Part shown: in pieces, positions 1 through 7,315 of the stretch | How positions within the stretch are numbered: position 1 is the stretch's first letter | Layout of the letters: every line of letters starts with the position of its first letter | Assembly (NCBI RefSeq): GCF_943181405.1 | Contig: NZ_CALPBY010000009.1 | Coordinates: forward strand, 62,001 to 126,000 | DNA length: 64,000 bases | Direction of reading: 5' to 3' | DNA from: Cellulosimicrobium sp. Marseille-Q4280 | GTDB taxonomy: Bacteria; Actinomycetota; Actinomycetes; Actinomycetales; Cellulomonadaceae | The notes under the pieces: generated by a model | Databases searched by the model: none | Told to the model about the DNA's origin: nothing | What the model saw: the letters and a program-made list of their open reading frames with translations, nothing else | Position numbers and translations under genes: made by a program

Positions 1-550
1 CGTCGTCGGTGTCGAGCACCAGGGTCGTCTCGACCGGCTCGGTGCCGTACCCGGCGTAGCCGAGCTCGTGGAAGTGGAACAGCTCGGCGACCAGCTCGGC
101 GTCGTGGCCGTGGCCGGGCAGCAGCAGGCCGGACGCGCCGCGGTCGTACCGGTCGTCCGGGCTGGTCACCCGGTGCACGACGACGGCGCCCTCGTCCAGG
201 CGCAGCGCCCGGGTGCGCGCCAGCATTCTCGGGTACGGGTTGTGGGTGCCGGTGGACTGCGGGTGGTAGCCGTGGTCGTCGTCGCCGCACGCCGTGACGC
301 CCTCGTCGAACGCCGTGCCGGACGCGAGCGCGACGACGTCCTCGAACAGCCGGACGAGCTCGACGACCTCGGGGTGGTCGGCGTCGTGGGCGTCGAGCAG
401 GTCGGGGTGGGTGGAGTGCGCGATGGCGTAGGCGCGCAGCGCGAGCGCCTTGGCGTCGTGCGGGTTCGGCTCACCGAGCGGGGCCGGCGGGTCGGCGAAC
501 GGGTCGGGCCCGTCGAGGTAGGTCGTGTCGGTGCTCTCGCTGCTGCTCAT
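1..550 (-). CDS. hypothetical protein, 3' end beyond window
   Basis: Unrecognised; 183 codons are visible and the frame is still open at base 1. The ATG at 550 is fixed by the promoter-like core eight bases upstream, and it overlaps the stop of the preceding gene as ATGA. The N-terminus is rich in Asp, Pro and Ser; the rest holds many His and Asp residues and the short hydrophobic run SGLLLPGHG. No domain was recognised. Because a core lies inside the end of the upstream gene, it can be transcribed both by read-through and from its own start. Confidence 0.75.
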   Translation of the reverse strand, partial: MSSSESTDTTYLDGPDPFADPPAPLGEPNPHDAKALALRAYAIAHSTHPDLLDAHDADHPEVVELVRLFEDVVALASGTAFDEGVTACGDDDHGYHPQSTGTHNPYPRMLARTRALRLDEGAVVVHRVTSPDDRYDRGASGLLLPGHGHDAELVAELFHFHELGYAGYGTEPVETTLVLDTDD

Positions 551-1119
551 GGGGTACTGATGTGCGGCACGTCGGCCAGTGCGTGGGACACCGCGACGAG
601 GTCGGCCATCGCACCGGCACGTGCGAGCCCGGTGCCGGCGGCGATCGCGTCGAGCGCGTCCATCGCGGTGGCGAGGATCAGGGGCCGGCCGGCGGCCAGG
701 AGCAGGACGCCGCCGCGCGCCAGGCGCACGGTGACGCGCTGGCGCAGCTCGTGGCCCGGGACGGGTGCGCGCAGCGCCAGGTGCACGTCGGTGGCGTCCG
801 GCCCGGCGACGGGCACACCGGCGGCCAGGACCTTCGACCGTGCCAGCGGCCGGCGACCGAGCGCGGTGCGCAGCGCGAGCGCGTCGGCCAGCAGGGTCAC
901 CGCCTCGAGCGTCAGCGTCGCGGTGGAGGCGGCCGCACGCCGGGCGTCCAGGTCGGTGATCTGCTGCGCGTGCGCGCCGGTGCGGGCCAGCTGGGCGAGC
1001 GCGTCGTCGAGCAGCGCGGCCGTGTCGACGTCGCCCATCAGCCAGTCGTCGGTGTCCGCGAGCGCCCGGACGGCCGCGACGAACGCGGCCGGGGTGCGGG
1101 CGGGGGCGGTGACGCTCAC
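547..1119 (-). CDS. hypothetical protein, alanine-rich
   Basis: Unrecognised protein of 190 residues. The GTG start overlaps the stop of the upstream gene as GTGA, which indicates translational coupling. It is Ala/Leu/Asp-rich with predicted helices (residues about 5-80) and no transmembrane segment or Cys motif. Its last residues, VPHISTP, are encoded by the promoter-like core of the next gene, so the C-terminus is partly dictated by a regulatory site. No function is proposed. Confidence 0.7.
   Translation of the reverse strand: MSVTAPARTPAAFVAAVRALADTDDWLMGDVDTAALLDDALAQLARTGAHAQQITDLDARRAAASTATLTLEAVTLLADALALRTALGRRPLARSKVLAAGVPVAGPDATDVHLALRAPVPGHELRQRVTVRLARGGVLLLAAGRPLILATAMDALDAIAAGTGLARAGAMADLVAVSHALADVPHISTP
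559..567 (-). promoter_or_regulatory. CCGCACATC core, leaderless class
   Basis: Read leftward the site is GTGCCGCACATC, then eight bases, then ATG at 550. It lies inside the coding end of the 547-1119 gene. Promoter role inferred. Confidence 0.75.
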
Positions 1120-1589
1120 CGCGGCTGGACGGGGGAGGTGACCGGCGCGGTCGGGTGGATGCCGTAGGTGCGGATGAAGGAGGCCTCCATCGCCGCGGCG
1201 TCCGCGAGGGCGTCGGGGTCGGCGGTCCGGGGCGCGGGCACGTGCTGGTGCTCCCACGGCCACGAGCTGGTCAGGTCGTGGTGCGCCTTGGCCGCGGAGT
1301 AGACGGCGACGTCGTGGACGGCGGCCCAGTCGAGCCAGGCCCACCCGTCGCCGTGCCCGCCCGGGACGACCCCGCCGCGCAGCGTGCCGTCGTCGGCCGA
1401 CCAGGTCGAGTCGGTCAGGTCGGGGCGCGCGGTGCGCGTCATCGTCGTGCCGCAGGTGGCGCACTGGCCGCGGTCGACGACGCGGGACTCGGCGTCGTCG
1501 GGGTGCAGCGCGAACCACCGGGCGAGGCGGTCGGCGTAGGGCTCGGTGAGCAGTGCGGGCGTCGGGTGGGCCAGGGTCGTGGTCGTCAC
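1116..1589 (-). CDS. hypothetical protein with one CxxC pair
   Basis: 157 residues, unrecognised. A CATC pair near residues 43-46 could hold a metal, but no second Cys pair is seen. The middle is Trp/Asp/His-rich (WSADD, WAWLDWAAVHD). The GTG at 1589 is exactly eight bases from the core, with no Shine-Dalgarno site. First gene of a two-gene unit with 547-1119. Confidence 0.75.
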   Translation of the reverse strand: MTTTTLAHPTPALLTEPYADRLARWFALHPDDAESRVVDRGQCATCGTTMTRTARPDLTDSTWSADDGTLRGGVVPGGHGDGWAWLDWAAVHDVAVYSAAKAHHDLTSSWPWEHQHVPAPRTADPDALADAAAMEASFIRTYGIHPTAPVTSPVQPR

Positions 1590-1597
1590 CCTGTACC

Positions 1598-1606
1598 GAT
1601 GTGCGG
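1598..1606 (-). promoter_or_regulatory. CCGCACATC core, leaderless class
   Basis: GTGCCGCACATC followed by GGTACAGG and the GTG at 1589. Shows that the eight-base rule also holds for GTG starts. Confidence 0.75.
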
Positions 1607-1646
1607 CACGTCGGCGAGCTCGAAGCGCCCACCGTCGTGCCGGGCC

Positions 1647-2177
1647 TCAGGCGCCGGTCGGTAGGGCGTCCAGCGGCACGGGGCAGCGCGCCGCGAGGTC
1701 GGCGAAGTAGTCCTCGTCGGGCAGTGCGGCGGCAGCGGTCAGCTCGTCGGCGAGTGCGGGTGACAGGCGCGGGCTGAACCATCCGTAGGTGAGCAGGTCG
1801 GTCAGGTTGGTCGCCAGGCGCAGCGCGTGGCGACGCTGCTTGAGCGTGCCGGCGGCGAAGGACGTGATCGTGCGGCGGTAGCGGTGGGCGGACGCGGCGG
1901 TGTCGGGCCGGAACCCGTGACGCAGCGCATCGAGCGGACCGGGTTCGGCGATCGGGGAGAACATCGCCTCCAGCGCTTGCGGCACCCCGGATCCCGCTTG
2001 GAGCAGGAACGCACCGATCGGGATCACCAGGGTGTCCTGGTCGCCGCTGATGGTCTGGCGGGCCCGGTGCCCGGTGGCGATCACCGTGTAGGTGTCCAGG
2101 TCGGAGCCGGCATGCGCCAGCCCGTACAGGTGCGAGCCGTGCACGGTGCGCAGCAGGGCGTTCGGGTTGCCGGTCAT
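1647..2177 (-). CDS. nucleotidyltransferase, DNA polymerase-beta superfamily
   Basis: 176 residues. The motif HGSHLYGLAHAGSDLD near residues 15-30 matches the G-S-x-x-x-G-x-x-x-x-x-S-D-x-D active-site loop of the minimal or phage-type nucleotidyltransferase family; the two Asp residues would bind metal. The remainder is helical. Such proteins are common in phages and plasmids; the substrate is unknown. A GTG at 2183 is possible, but the ATG at 2177 sits exactly eight bases from the core and is preferred. Single-gene unit. Confidence 0.85.
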   Translation of the reverse strand: MTGNPNALLRTVHGSHLYGLAHAGSDLDTYTVIATGHRARQTISGDQDTLVIPIGAFLLQAGSGVPQALEAMFSPIAEPGPLDALRHGFRPDTAASAHRYRRTITSFAAGTLKQRRHALRLATNLTDLLTYGWFSPRLSPALADELTAAAALPDEDYFADLAARCPVPLDALPTGA

Positions 2178-2185
2178 GGTCACCA

Positions 2186-2194
2186 GATGTGCGG
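2186..2194 (-). promoter_or_regulatory. CCGCACATC core, leaderless class
   Basis: Eight bases (TGGTGACC) separate the core from the ATG at 2177. The spacing chooses this ATG over the upstream in-frame GTG at 2183. Confidence 0.75.
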
Positions 2195-2223
2195 CACGTC
2201 GCCCGTGCTGCGCGCGGTCGTGC

Positions 2224-2658
2224 TCAGCGCGAGCGTCTGGCGCGGACCGGACGGACGTCGATGCGGGCGCCGTGCAGCGGGGTCGGTGGCCGGTACGGGA
2301 CGCTGGCGAAGTCCTCGCGTCCGTACACGGTCCGCAGGGTCCACCGCGCCAGGTGCACGGCTTCGAGGTGGGCGACCTCCGGGTCGTCGGTATCGAGCGT
2401 CCCGGCGATGGCCATGACCTCGTCGGTGAAGGTGCAGCGGCCCGGGTCGAGCACAGCGCGGGAGATGTACCCGGCCTGGTGGACTCGTCCGGCGTGCGCG
2501 CGGGCGTCGCGCTGGGCGACGTAGTCGCTCTCGGTGCTCAGCCCGGCGATGAAGCTCGGCAGCGGCTCGCGGTCCGGCCACTGCGTGCGGGGCGGCGTGT
2601 GGTCGTCGTGGCGGGGCCGGGGCACGGCGATGGTGAACGCGTACCGCGGCGCGCTCAC
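2224..2658 (-). CDS. hypothetical protein
   Basis: 144 residues, unrecognised, soluble. The start is a Pro/His/Asp-rich segment (PRPRHDDHTPP) and the tail is basic (RPVRARRSR). The GTG start overlaps the stop of the upstream gene (GTGA). Last gene of the 3705-2224 operon. Confidence 0.7.
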   Translation of the reverse strand: MSAPRYAFTIAVPRPRHDDHTPPRTQWPDREPLPSFIAGLSTESDYVAQRDARAHAGRVHQAGYISRAVLDPGRCTFTDEVMAIAGTLDTDDPEVAHLEAVHLARWTLRTVYGREDFASVPYRPPTPLHGARIDVRPVRARRSR

Positions 2659-2990
2659 GGCGCCGCCGGGGTCGGGCAGCGGTGGGCGTGGGCCCACTGG
2701 CGCACCGGGGTGGCCTTGCGCTGGTAGGGCTTGGACGCCTGCCCGCAGCCGAGGCACACCGCGCGGTACGCACCGGTGCCGGTGTGGACCAGGTCGACCG
2801 GTCCGGACACCACGGGCGCGTCGATCACGAGGGACGGCCCGGCGCCGGGGCGCGCGGCCAGGGCGTCGAGCACGTCGGCGCCGGTGCCCGTCTGGGCCTC
2901 GAAGGTGACGTCGTAGCGGGGGCCGACGAGCCGGTCGAGCACGTCGACGGCGGCGGGCTCGTCGGGCAGCCACAGGCTCAGCGGCATCAT
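2655..2990 (-). CDS. hypothetical protein with C-terminal zinc-ribbon-like segment
   Basis: 111 residues. The C-terminal part contains CLGCGQ and a later His/Cys group (HAHRC), a possible metal knuckle. The N-terminal 70 residues have an alternating strand/helix look. The double ATG at 2990 overlaps the upstream stop as ATGA. Function unknown. Confidence 0.7.
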   Translation of the reverse strand: MMPLSLWLPDEPAAVDVLDRLVGPRYDVTFEAQTGTGADVLDALAARPGAGPSLVIDAPVVSGPVDLVHTGTGAYRAVCLGCGQASKPYQRKATPVRQWAHAHRCPTPAAP

Positions 2991-3346
2991 CGGCCGCCCA
3001 TCGCCCAGACGAGGAAGGCGCTGTGCTCGCGAGAGGCCGCCAGATCTCGGGCCTGCTCGCGCTCTAGCGCCCGAAGCTCGCGCTCCTCGGCCAGCCAGTC
3101 GGCCACCGTCATGCGGCGCCGGGTGAGCATGTGCGCACCGACGAAGCCTCGGAACGCGGGAACCTGCCAGGCGATGAGGAACGCCGCCCACAGCGGTGCG
3201 GTGATCCCGACGGAGAGCATCGCGAACAGCACGAGCGTCTCCCTGTTCTCGGTCATCCGGTCCTTGACCGCGTTCCACCACGTGAACATGGCGACGATCA
3301 GGACCGCGAGCGCCACGATGACGCCTGCGACAGTCCACCCGGTCAT
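2987..3346 (-). CDS. two-helix membrane protein with basic/acidic tail
   Basis: 119 residues. Hydrophobic segments at about 4-23 and 38-64 suggest two membrane helices. A charged helical tail (about 80-108, rich in Glu, Arg and Ala) looks like a short coiled coil. The start shares the A of the upstream stop (TGATG). Not recognised; one of many small membrane proteins here. Confidence 0.75.
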   Translation of the reverse strand: MTGWTVAGVIVALAVLIVAMFTWWNAVKDRMTENRETLVLFAMLSVGITAPLWAAFLIAWQVPAFRGFVGAHMLTRRRMTVADWLAEERELRALEREQARDLAASREHSAFLVWAMGGR

Positions 3347-3705
3347 CAGGACGGCTCGGCGGCGTGGGCGGCGGTGATCTCGGCGGTGACGCGGCGGACC
3401 TCGGCGACCATCGCCTCGGTGCCGGTCACGACCCGGTAGCCGTACTCCTCCTCGCCCTCGCGCCAGGCGTCACCGCGGTACTGGCTGACGGCGTAGAGGT
3501 CCGTGCCGTCCTCGATGATCGCGGCGACGCCGCCGGGCACGGTGACGGTGGCGACCATCGTCCAGCCGCCGGTGTTCTCGACGACGGCGGTGATGCCCGC
3601 GGCGGTGAGCGCGGCGATCACCGGGTCGAGGCCCTGGGTGGTGGCAGCCGTGGCACCGGCCGCGGTGTAGTCGAAGGGGGCCGGGGTCTGCGTCTGCTCG
3701 CTCAT
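3346..3705 (-). CDS. hypothetical protein, paralogue of 4993-5355
   Basis: 119 residues. Shares the pattern QGLDP, AAL, GI, GW and TVPG with the protein at 4993-5355, so the two form a small paralogous family. Alternating hydrophobic strands from residue 40 on (TMVATVTVPGG) suggest a compact alpha/beta domain. Function unknown. First gene of a four-gene operon. Confidence 0.75.
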   Translation of the reverse strand: MSEQTQTPAPFDYTAAGATAATTQGLDPVIAALTAAGITAVVENTGGWTMVATVTVPGGVAAIIEDGTDLYAVSQYRGDAWREGEEEYGYRVVTGTEAMVAEVRRVTAEITAAHAAEPS

Positions 3706-3713
3706 GAACTACT

Positions 3714-3722
3714 GATGTGCGG
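3714..3722 (-). promoter_or_regulatory. CCGCACATC core, leaderless class
   Basis: GTGCCGCACATC, then AGTAGTTC, then the ATG at 3705. It is separated from the preceding gene by a strong terminator at 3762-3796, so it has to act as an independent start. Confidence 0.8.
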
Positions 3723-3761
3723 CACGACGCGCTTCGGGCGCGCACCGCCCCGGGGCATGGC

Positions 3762-3796
3762 GACGGCCCTCGCCCCGGGCACGGGGGAGGGCCGTC
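3762..3796 (-). terminator. intrinsic-type hairpin
   Basis: Perfect 10-base arms GACGGCCCTC and GAGGGCCGTC, with an inner CCCCG/CGGGG stem that makes one long stem with a small bulge. It lies just past the stop of the 3813-4127 gene. No clear U-run, as is usual in high-GC actinobacteria. Confidence 0.75.
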
Positions 3797-3812
3797 GTGG
3801 GCGGGCGTGGGG

Positions 3813-4127
3813 TCAGGCGGCGACGAGGGCGGGCTTGATGCCGCCGTTGAGCATCCAGCCACCGTCGGTGCCGTCGGTCTCGGTGTACCGCTCGATCGTG
3901 TAGCCGACGACCCTGCGGTCCATCGCCTCGACACCGTTGAGCTCGTCGCTGCCCGGCAGCGCGAGGATCTCGTCCACGGTCTTGCCCATGACGGACGCCG
4001 CGAAGCTCAGCGCCGCGGTGGCGCTGGGGTGCGGGCCGTTCTCGGCGACGGAGTCGCGGCCGTCGCCGAGCACGACGTGGTAGGTCTGGGTCTGGTCGGC
4101 GGCGAAGGCCGCGGTCTCGATGCTCAT
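3813..4127 (-). CDS. hypothetical protein
   Basis: 104 residues, soluble. The N-terminal half looks like a small domain (TYHVVLGDGRDSVAENGPHPSA). The C-terminal half ends in a Gly-rich tail (GGWMLNGGIKP). Not recognised. Single-gene unit bounded by a core upstream and a hairpin downstream. Confidence 0.75.
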   Translation of the reverse strand: MSIETAAFAADQTQTYHVVLGDGRDSVAENGPHPSATAALSFAASVMGKTVDEILALPGSDELNGVEAMDRRVVGYTIERYTETDGTDGGWMLNGGIKPALVAA

Positions 4128-4135
4128 GGCCTACC

Positions 4136-4144
4136 GATGTGCGG
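4136..4144 (-). promoter_or_regulatory. CCGCACATC core, leaderless class
   Basis: Eight bases (GGTAGGCC) before the ATG at 4127, and directly after the stop codon of the 4151-4354 gene. Confidence 0.75.
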
Positions 4145-4150
4145 CACGGG

Positions 4151-4354
4151 TCACCACCGGGCCCAGGTCTGCAGGTCGGCTTCGCTCAGGTGCTCGCGCT
4201 CGTCGCGCCAGGTCGCGACGGTGCGTACGCCGCCGTCCCACTGGCGCTCGCCCGAGTCGACGTGGACGACGCGCTTGTGCCCGCGCGGCTTGCGGCACGC
4301 CGTGCCGGCCGGCGATGTGGACCGGCACGGCGGCGCTGCGGGGGTGGCGTCCAC
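4151..4354 (-). CDS. small basic/Trp-rich hypothetical protein
   Basis: 67 residues. GTG at 4354, one base after the upstream stop, so probably coupled. Basic centre (CRKPRGHKR) and a Trp-rich tail (TWRDEREHL, TWARW). Two Cys residues flank a Ser/Pro segment. Unrecognised; its reality rests on coupling and on the way its stop abuts the next core. Confidence 0.55.
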   Translation of the reverse strand: MDATPAAPPCRSTSPAGTACRKPRGHKRVVHVDSGERQWDGGVRTVATWRDEREHLSEADLQTWARW

Positions 4355-4355
4355 C

Positions 4356-4664
4356 TCAGGCGGGGTACAAGCACAGGGCGTAGGCGGCGTACGGCTCGGC
4401 GAACACCCCGATGCCGCGCAGCTGGTCGGCGAGCTCGAACCCGGCGTCGTGCGCCCAGTCCGCCGGTCCGCCCTCGAGCAGGATCGTCGGCGTCGGGCCG
4501 GCCGACGGCCAGTCCCACTCCGGGTTGAGCATCGGGCCAAGCGCGGTGTAGGCCGCGTCCTGACCGGTCGGGGCCGGGCCGTCGTGGCCGAGCTTGGGGC
4601 CGAGCCAGGCGGCGACGATCGCCAGCGCCTGGTCCTGCTGCTGGGAGGTGAGTCGGATGTCCAT
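4356..4664 (-). CDS. hypothetical protein
   Basis: 102 residues. The N-terminal part (LTSQQQDQALAIVAAWLGPKLG) is probably helical; the rest is Pro/Gly/Trp-rich. No motif recognised. ATG eight bases from the core. Confidence 0.7.
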   Translation of the reverse strand: MDIRLTSQQQDQALAIVAAWLGPKLGHDGPAPTGQDAAYTALGPMLNPEWDWPSAGPTPTILLEGGPADWAHDAGFELADQLRGIGVFAEPYAAYALCLYPA

Positions 4665-4672
4665 GCCCCTCC

Positions 4673-4681
4673 GATGTGCGG
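4673..4681 (-). promoter_or_regulatory. CCGCACATC core, leaderless class
   Basis: CTGCCGCACATC with GGAGGGGC as the eight-base spacer to the ATG at 4664. This is the only leaderless case whose spacer happens to contain GGAGG. Confidence 0.7.
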
Positions 4682-4718
4682 CAGGACCAGGTGCGCGGCC
4701 GTCGTGGCCCGGTGCCGG

Positions 4719-4964
4719 TCAGATGCCGGTCAGCAGACCGACCGTGGTGGCCAGGGCGATCATGATCGCGAGGCGCAGGAGGCCGAGGTGCTCACCGCTG
4801 GTCATCGCCTCGTCCGCGAGCGCGCGGGCCTCGGCCGGCGCCAGCGCCTCCTTGCCGACCGTGCGGTCGTACTTGTCGAGCTTGCGGCGCTTGAGGGCGC
4901 TGTGCGCGAGGTCGGCGACGAAGAAGGCGACGGCGAGGGTGACGACGCGGATGACGATGTCCAT
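4719..4964 (-). CDS. small two-helix membrane protein
   Basis: 81 residues. Hydrophobic segments at both ends (about 3-20 and 62-80) flank a charged helix (KRRKLDKYDR). An in-frame start further upstream is ignored because the ATG at 4964 follows the eight-base rule. Unrecognised. Confidence 0.7.
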   Translation of the reverse strand: MDIVIRVVTLAVAFFVADLAHSALKRRKLDKYDRTVGKEALAPAEARALADEAMTSGEHLGLLRLAIMIALATTVGLLTGI

Positions 4965-4972
4965 GCCGCACT

Positions 4973-4981
4973 GATGTGCGG
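4973..4981 (-). promoter_or_regulatory. CCGCACATC core, leaderless class
   Basis: Spacer AGTGCGGC to the ATG at 4964; fixes this internal ATG as the start. Confidence 0.75.
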
Positions 4982-4992
4982 CAGTCGCTGGT

Positions 4993-5355
4993 TCAGGTGG
5001 CGGGCAGGTCTGCGAGCGCGGCGGCCACGGCCGTGACCATCGCGAGCGCACCGGTGCACGACGTCGCCGCGGTGCCGATGCCGGTGCCGTCGGGGTGCCA
5101 GGTCGCGCCGGGGTAGGTGACGACCTGCCAGTCCAGCGGCGAGCCCGGTACGGGGTCCTCGCGGGTGATCGCGACGCAGCCGGTGCGTCCGGGCACGGTG
5201 GCCAGCGCGACGGCGACCCACCCGAGCACGATCCTCACCTCGGCGGCGATGCCGACGGCGGCGAGCGCTGCGGTGGCGGGGTCGAGCCCCTGGGCGGTGG
5301 CGTGGGCGACGGCGGTCGCGCCGGGATGAAGGTGGGCGCGGGGGAGCTGGTCCAT
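4993..5355 (-). CDS. hypothetical protein, paralogue of 3346-3705
   Basis: 120 residues. Shares the sequence plan of the 3346-3705 product: a Gly/Ala/Thr-rich start, QGLDP, AALAAVGI, a GW strand and TVPG. Ala/Thr-rich end. Function unknown. Own core, single gene. Confidence 0.75.
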   Translation of the reverse strand: MDQLPRAHLHPGATAVAHATAQGLDPATAALAAVGIAAEVRIVLGWVAVALATVPGRTGCVAITREDPVPGSPLDWQVVTYPGATWHPDGTGIGTAATSCTGALAMVTAVAAALADLPAT

Positions 5356-5363
5356 GTACTGCT

Positions 5364-5372
5364 GATGTGCGG
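5364..5372 (-). promoter_or_regulatory. CCGCACATC core, leaderless class, variant flank
   Basis: The flank is GTCCGCACATC rather than TGCCGCACATC; the eight-base spacer (AGCAGTAC) to the ATG at 5355 is kept. Confidence 0.7.
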
Positions 5373-5385
5373 ACGGTCACAGCAC

Positions 5386-5420
5386 GACGCCCCGGCCACC
5401 GCGTGGGTGACCGGGGCGTC
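5386..5420 (-). terminator. intrinsic-type hairpin
   Basis: Perfect inverted arms GACGCCCCGG and CCGGGGCGTC around a 15-base loop, just after the stop of the 5442-6224 gene and just before the next core. Confidence 0.75.
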
Positions 5421-5441
5421 GGGCCGGCGGGCGGTCGGGGC

Positions 5442-6224
5442 TCAGTCCTGCTCGGCGGCGGGGTGCTCGATCGGCCAGGAGTTGTCGACCAGCCACTGCT
5501 CCGCTCGTGCCGCGATCCCGTCCAGGGACTGCCGGTCGGTGCTGCCCGGCGCAGTGCGCTCGGCGTCGGCCAGCGCGCGGGTGCGCAGGTCGCGCACCTC
5601 GTCGGCGACGGCGTCGCTCTCGGCGTCCTCGGTGTCGAGCACGTCGAGGTCGAACACCTCGATCGGCGCGGTGGAGGTGTACTGCACCAGGCCACCGTCG
5701 ACGACGGCGTACCGGGGCGTGGCCGCGGCGATGAGCTTCTCGCGGGTCTCCAGCAGCGCGGCGCGGCGCCCGTCGTGGTGGGAGGTCCAGGTCAGGTCGT
5801 TGAACGCGTCGGTGCCGCGCTTGAAGGTCTGCTTGCCGCGGGAGGCGTCCCGGCCCGCGGCGACGTCGGCGTCGAGCTCGGCGATGTCCTCGTCAATCTG
5901 GTCGATGACCTTGCGGATCGGGTCGCCGGAGGGGATGCGCTGAGCCGGGTCGGTGCCGGTGCCGGCGCAGTAGACGCACTTGCCGGTCGCCTCGAGGTAG
6001 CGGCGCGGGCTGGCGAGGTCGCCCCGGCAGTCCGGGCAGGCGCGCGGGGCGTCGCCGGTCGCGATCGGGATCGACGGTACGTAGCCGATGCCGGGGGTGC
6101 TGGTGACCAGCGGCGGGGCGGAGGTCTTGAGCTGGACGTCGGACTCGGCGCGGGCCTCGGTGGCGAACTGGCCGCCGGTGGTGATGCCGGCGGGCTGGCG
6201 GGTGCGGCTGTCGGTGCTGGGCAT
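5442..6224 (-). CDS. hypothetical protein with PAGxxxGGQFA start and four-Cys zinc ribbon
   Basis: 260 residues. The N-terminal QPAGITTGGQFATEAR resembles the PxGxxxGGQF motif seen at the start of many actinobacterial phage and plasmid proteins of unknown role. CPDC (near 63) and CVYC (near 82) form a likely zinc ribbon. A long charged helical part follows (about 100-150). Function unknown. Single gene. Confidence 0.75.
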   Translation of the reverse strand: MPSTDSRTRQPAGITTGGQFATEARAESDVQLKTSAPPLVTSTPGIGYVPSIPIATGDAPRACPDCRGDLASPRRYLEATGKCVYCAGTGTDPAQRIPSGDPIRKVIDQIDEDIAELDADVAAGRDASRGKQTFKRGTDAFNDLTWTSHHDGRRAALLETREKLIAAATPRYAVVDGGLVQYTSTAPIEVFDLDVLDTEDAESDAVADEVRDLRTRALADAERTAPGSTDRQSLDGIAARAEQWLVDNSWPIEHPAAEQD

Positions 6225-6232
6225 GCCGGGTA

Positions 6233-6241
6233 GATGTGCGG
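6233..6241 (-). promoter_or_regulatory. CCGCACATC core, leaderless class, variant flank
   Basis: Flank GGCCGCACATC; spacer TACCCGGC to the ATG at 6224. A GC-rich stretch (6242-6316) separates it from the upstream gene. Confidence 0.7.
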
Positions 6242-6316
6242 CCGGGGGCGTGGGTTGGCGGGCCTTGGACCCGTAGAACAGGGGGGTGGGGGGCGCGGGG
6301 CGCGCTGTGCCCGCCC

Positions 6317-6499
6317 TCAGGTGGTGGACAGCAGCACGGGCAGCGCGATGGCCGAGGCGAGCAGGAACGCGACGAACGCGTTGCGCATGCGCTTGTAGTT
6401 CGGGTGCGCCTGCGCGTGGGAGCGCGCGAGCGCCACGGGGCCGAGGACGACGATGGCGACGGTCAGGGCGACGATCAGCTTGAGCAGGACATCGAGCAC
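6317..6499 (-). CDS. small two-helix membrane protein
   Basis: 60 residues, GTG start with a good Shine-Dalgarno site (TGGAGACACC-GTG). Hydrophobic at about 3-24 and 42-58 with a basic loop (KRMRN) between. Similar in size and plan to the next gene upstream, possibly a diverged duplicate. Confidence 0.7.
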   Translation of the reverse strand: MLDVLLKLIVALTVAIVVLGPVALARSHAQAHPNYKRMRNAFVAFLLASAIALPVLLSTT

Positions 6500-6533
6500 G
6501 GTGTCTCCAGGGTGGTCGGTCGGAGTGCAGGGG

Positions 6534-6713
6534 TCAGATGACGAGCAGGATCGCGGTCGCGATCGCCGCGACGGCGAGCATGGCGACGTACTCGACCCGC
6601 TGACGCTTGGGGATCGGGCTGCCGGTCACGGCGGCGTGCGCGAACGGCGCCCCGAACAGCACCAGCACCAGGACGATGACGGCGACGATCACCTCGGCGA
6701 GGCCTTCGGTCAT
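6534..6713 (-). CDS. small two-helix membrane protein
   Basis: 59 residues, start with CTGGAG seven bases upstream. Hydrophobic at about 8-30 and 42-58, loop KRQR. The same layout as 6317-6499 suggests a duplicated pair, or partners in one membrane complex. Function unknown. Confidence 0.7.
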   Translation of the reverse strand: MTEGLAEVIVAVIVLVLVLFGAPFAHAAVTGSPIPKRQRVEYVAMLAVAAIATAILLVI

Positions 6714-6727
6714 GACAGACTCCAGTG

Positions 6728-7315
6728 TCAGGTGGTCGGGGTCAGGGCGACGAGGCGGGGGTCGGCCCACAGGAGCAGGTCGCCCTCGACGCCGGTGCCG
6801 CCGGCCTCGCGGTACGGGTGGCCGTAGCGCCCGTCGCGGTACCGGGGCCGGGCGTCGCGGCGGCCGCGCAGCGTGACGGCGTGCGCGGTGGCGCGCACCA
6901 CCTCGGCCTGGAAGGTGGCGCCGCCGCCGAAGTCGGCGAGCACGCGCTGGCCGACCAGCTGCCCGGCTCGGTCGCCGATGGGTCCGCCCGCCTCGGCGAC
7001 GTCGAGCGCGGCGATCAGGTCCGGCATGGACACGAACTCCCGGTCCCGGTCGCCGGCGGCCACGGTGAACGTCTCCCACTCCTCGCGGGTGTACGTCGTG
7101 CCGTTGTTGCCGCCGGCCATCTTCACCACGACGTTCGCGTCCGCCGCGGCGCCGAGCAGCGCGCGCACGGCGGCGTCGAACCGGTCGGTCGTGCCGGACG
7201 CCGTCGCCGTGAAGTCCTCGCTGTCGTCCTCGGGGTTGTCCCACACGTGGTTGCCCCACGTGAGCGCGTCCGCGACCTCACGGATCGACACCCGCACCGG
7301 GCGGTCCCCGCTCAC
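6728..7315 (-). CDS. hypothetical protein
   Basis: 195 residues. GTG start overlapping the upstream stop (GTGA). The N-terminal half is acidic with WGNHVWDNPEDD; the C-terminal half is basic and Tyr/Gly-rich (RYRDGRYGHPYRE). A GNNGTTYTREEWE stretch is distinctive but not assigned. Soluble, unknown. Confidence 0.7.
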   Translation of the reverse strand: MSGDRPVRVSIREVADALTWGNHVWDNPEDDSEDFTATASGTTDRFDAAVRALLGAAADANVVVKMAGGNNGTTYTREEWETFTVAAGDRDREFVSMPDLIAALDVAEAGGPIGDRAGQLVGQRVLADFGGGATFQAEVVRATAHAVTLRGRRDARPRYRDGRYGHPYREAGGTGVEGDLLLWADPRLVALTPTT

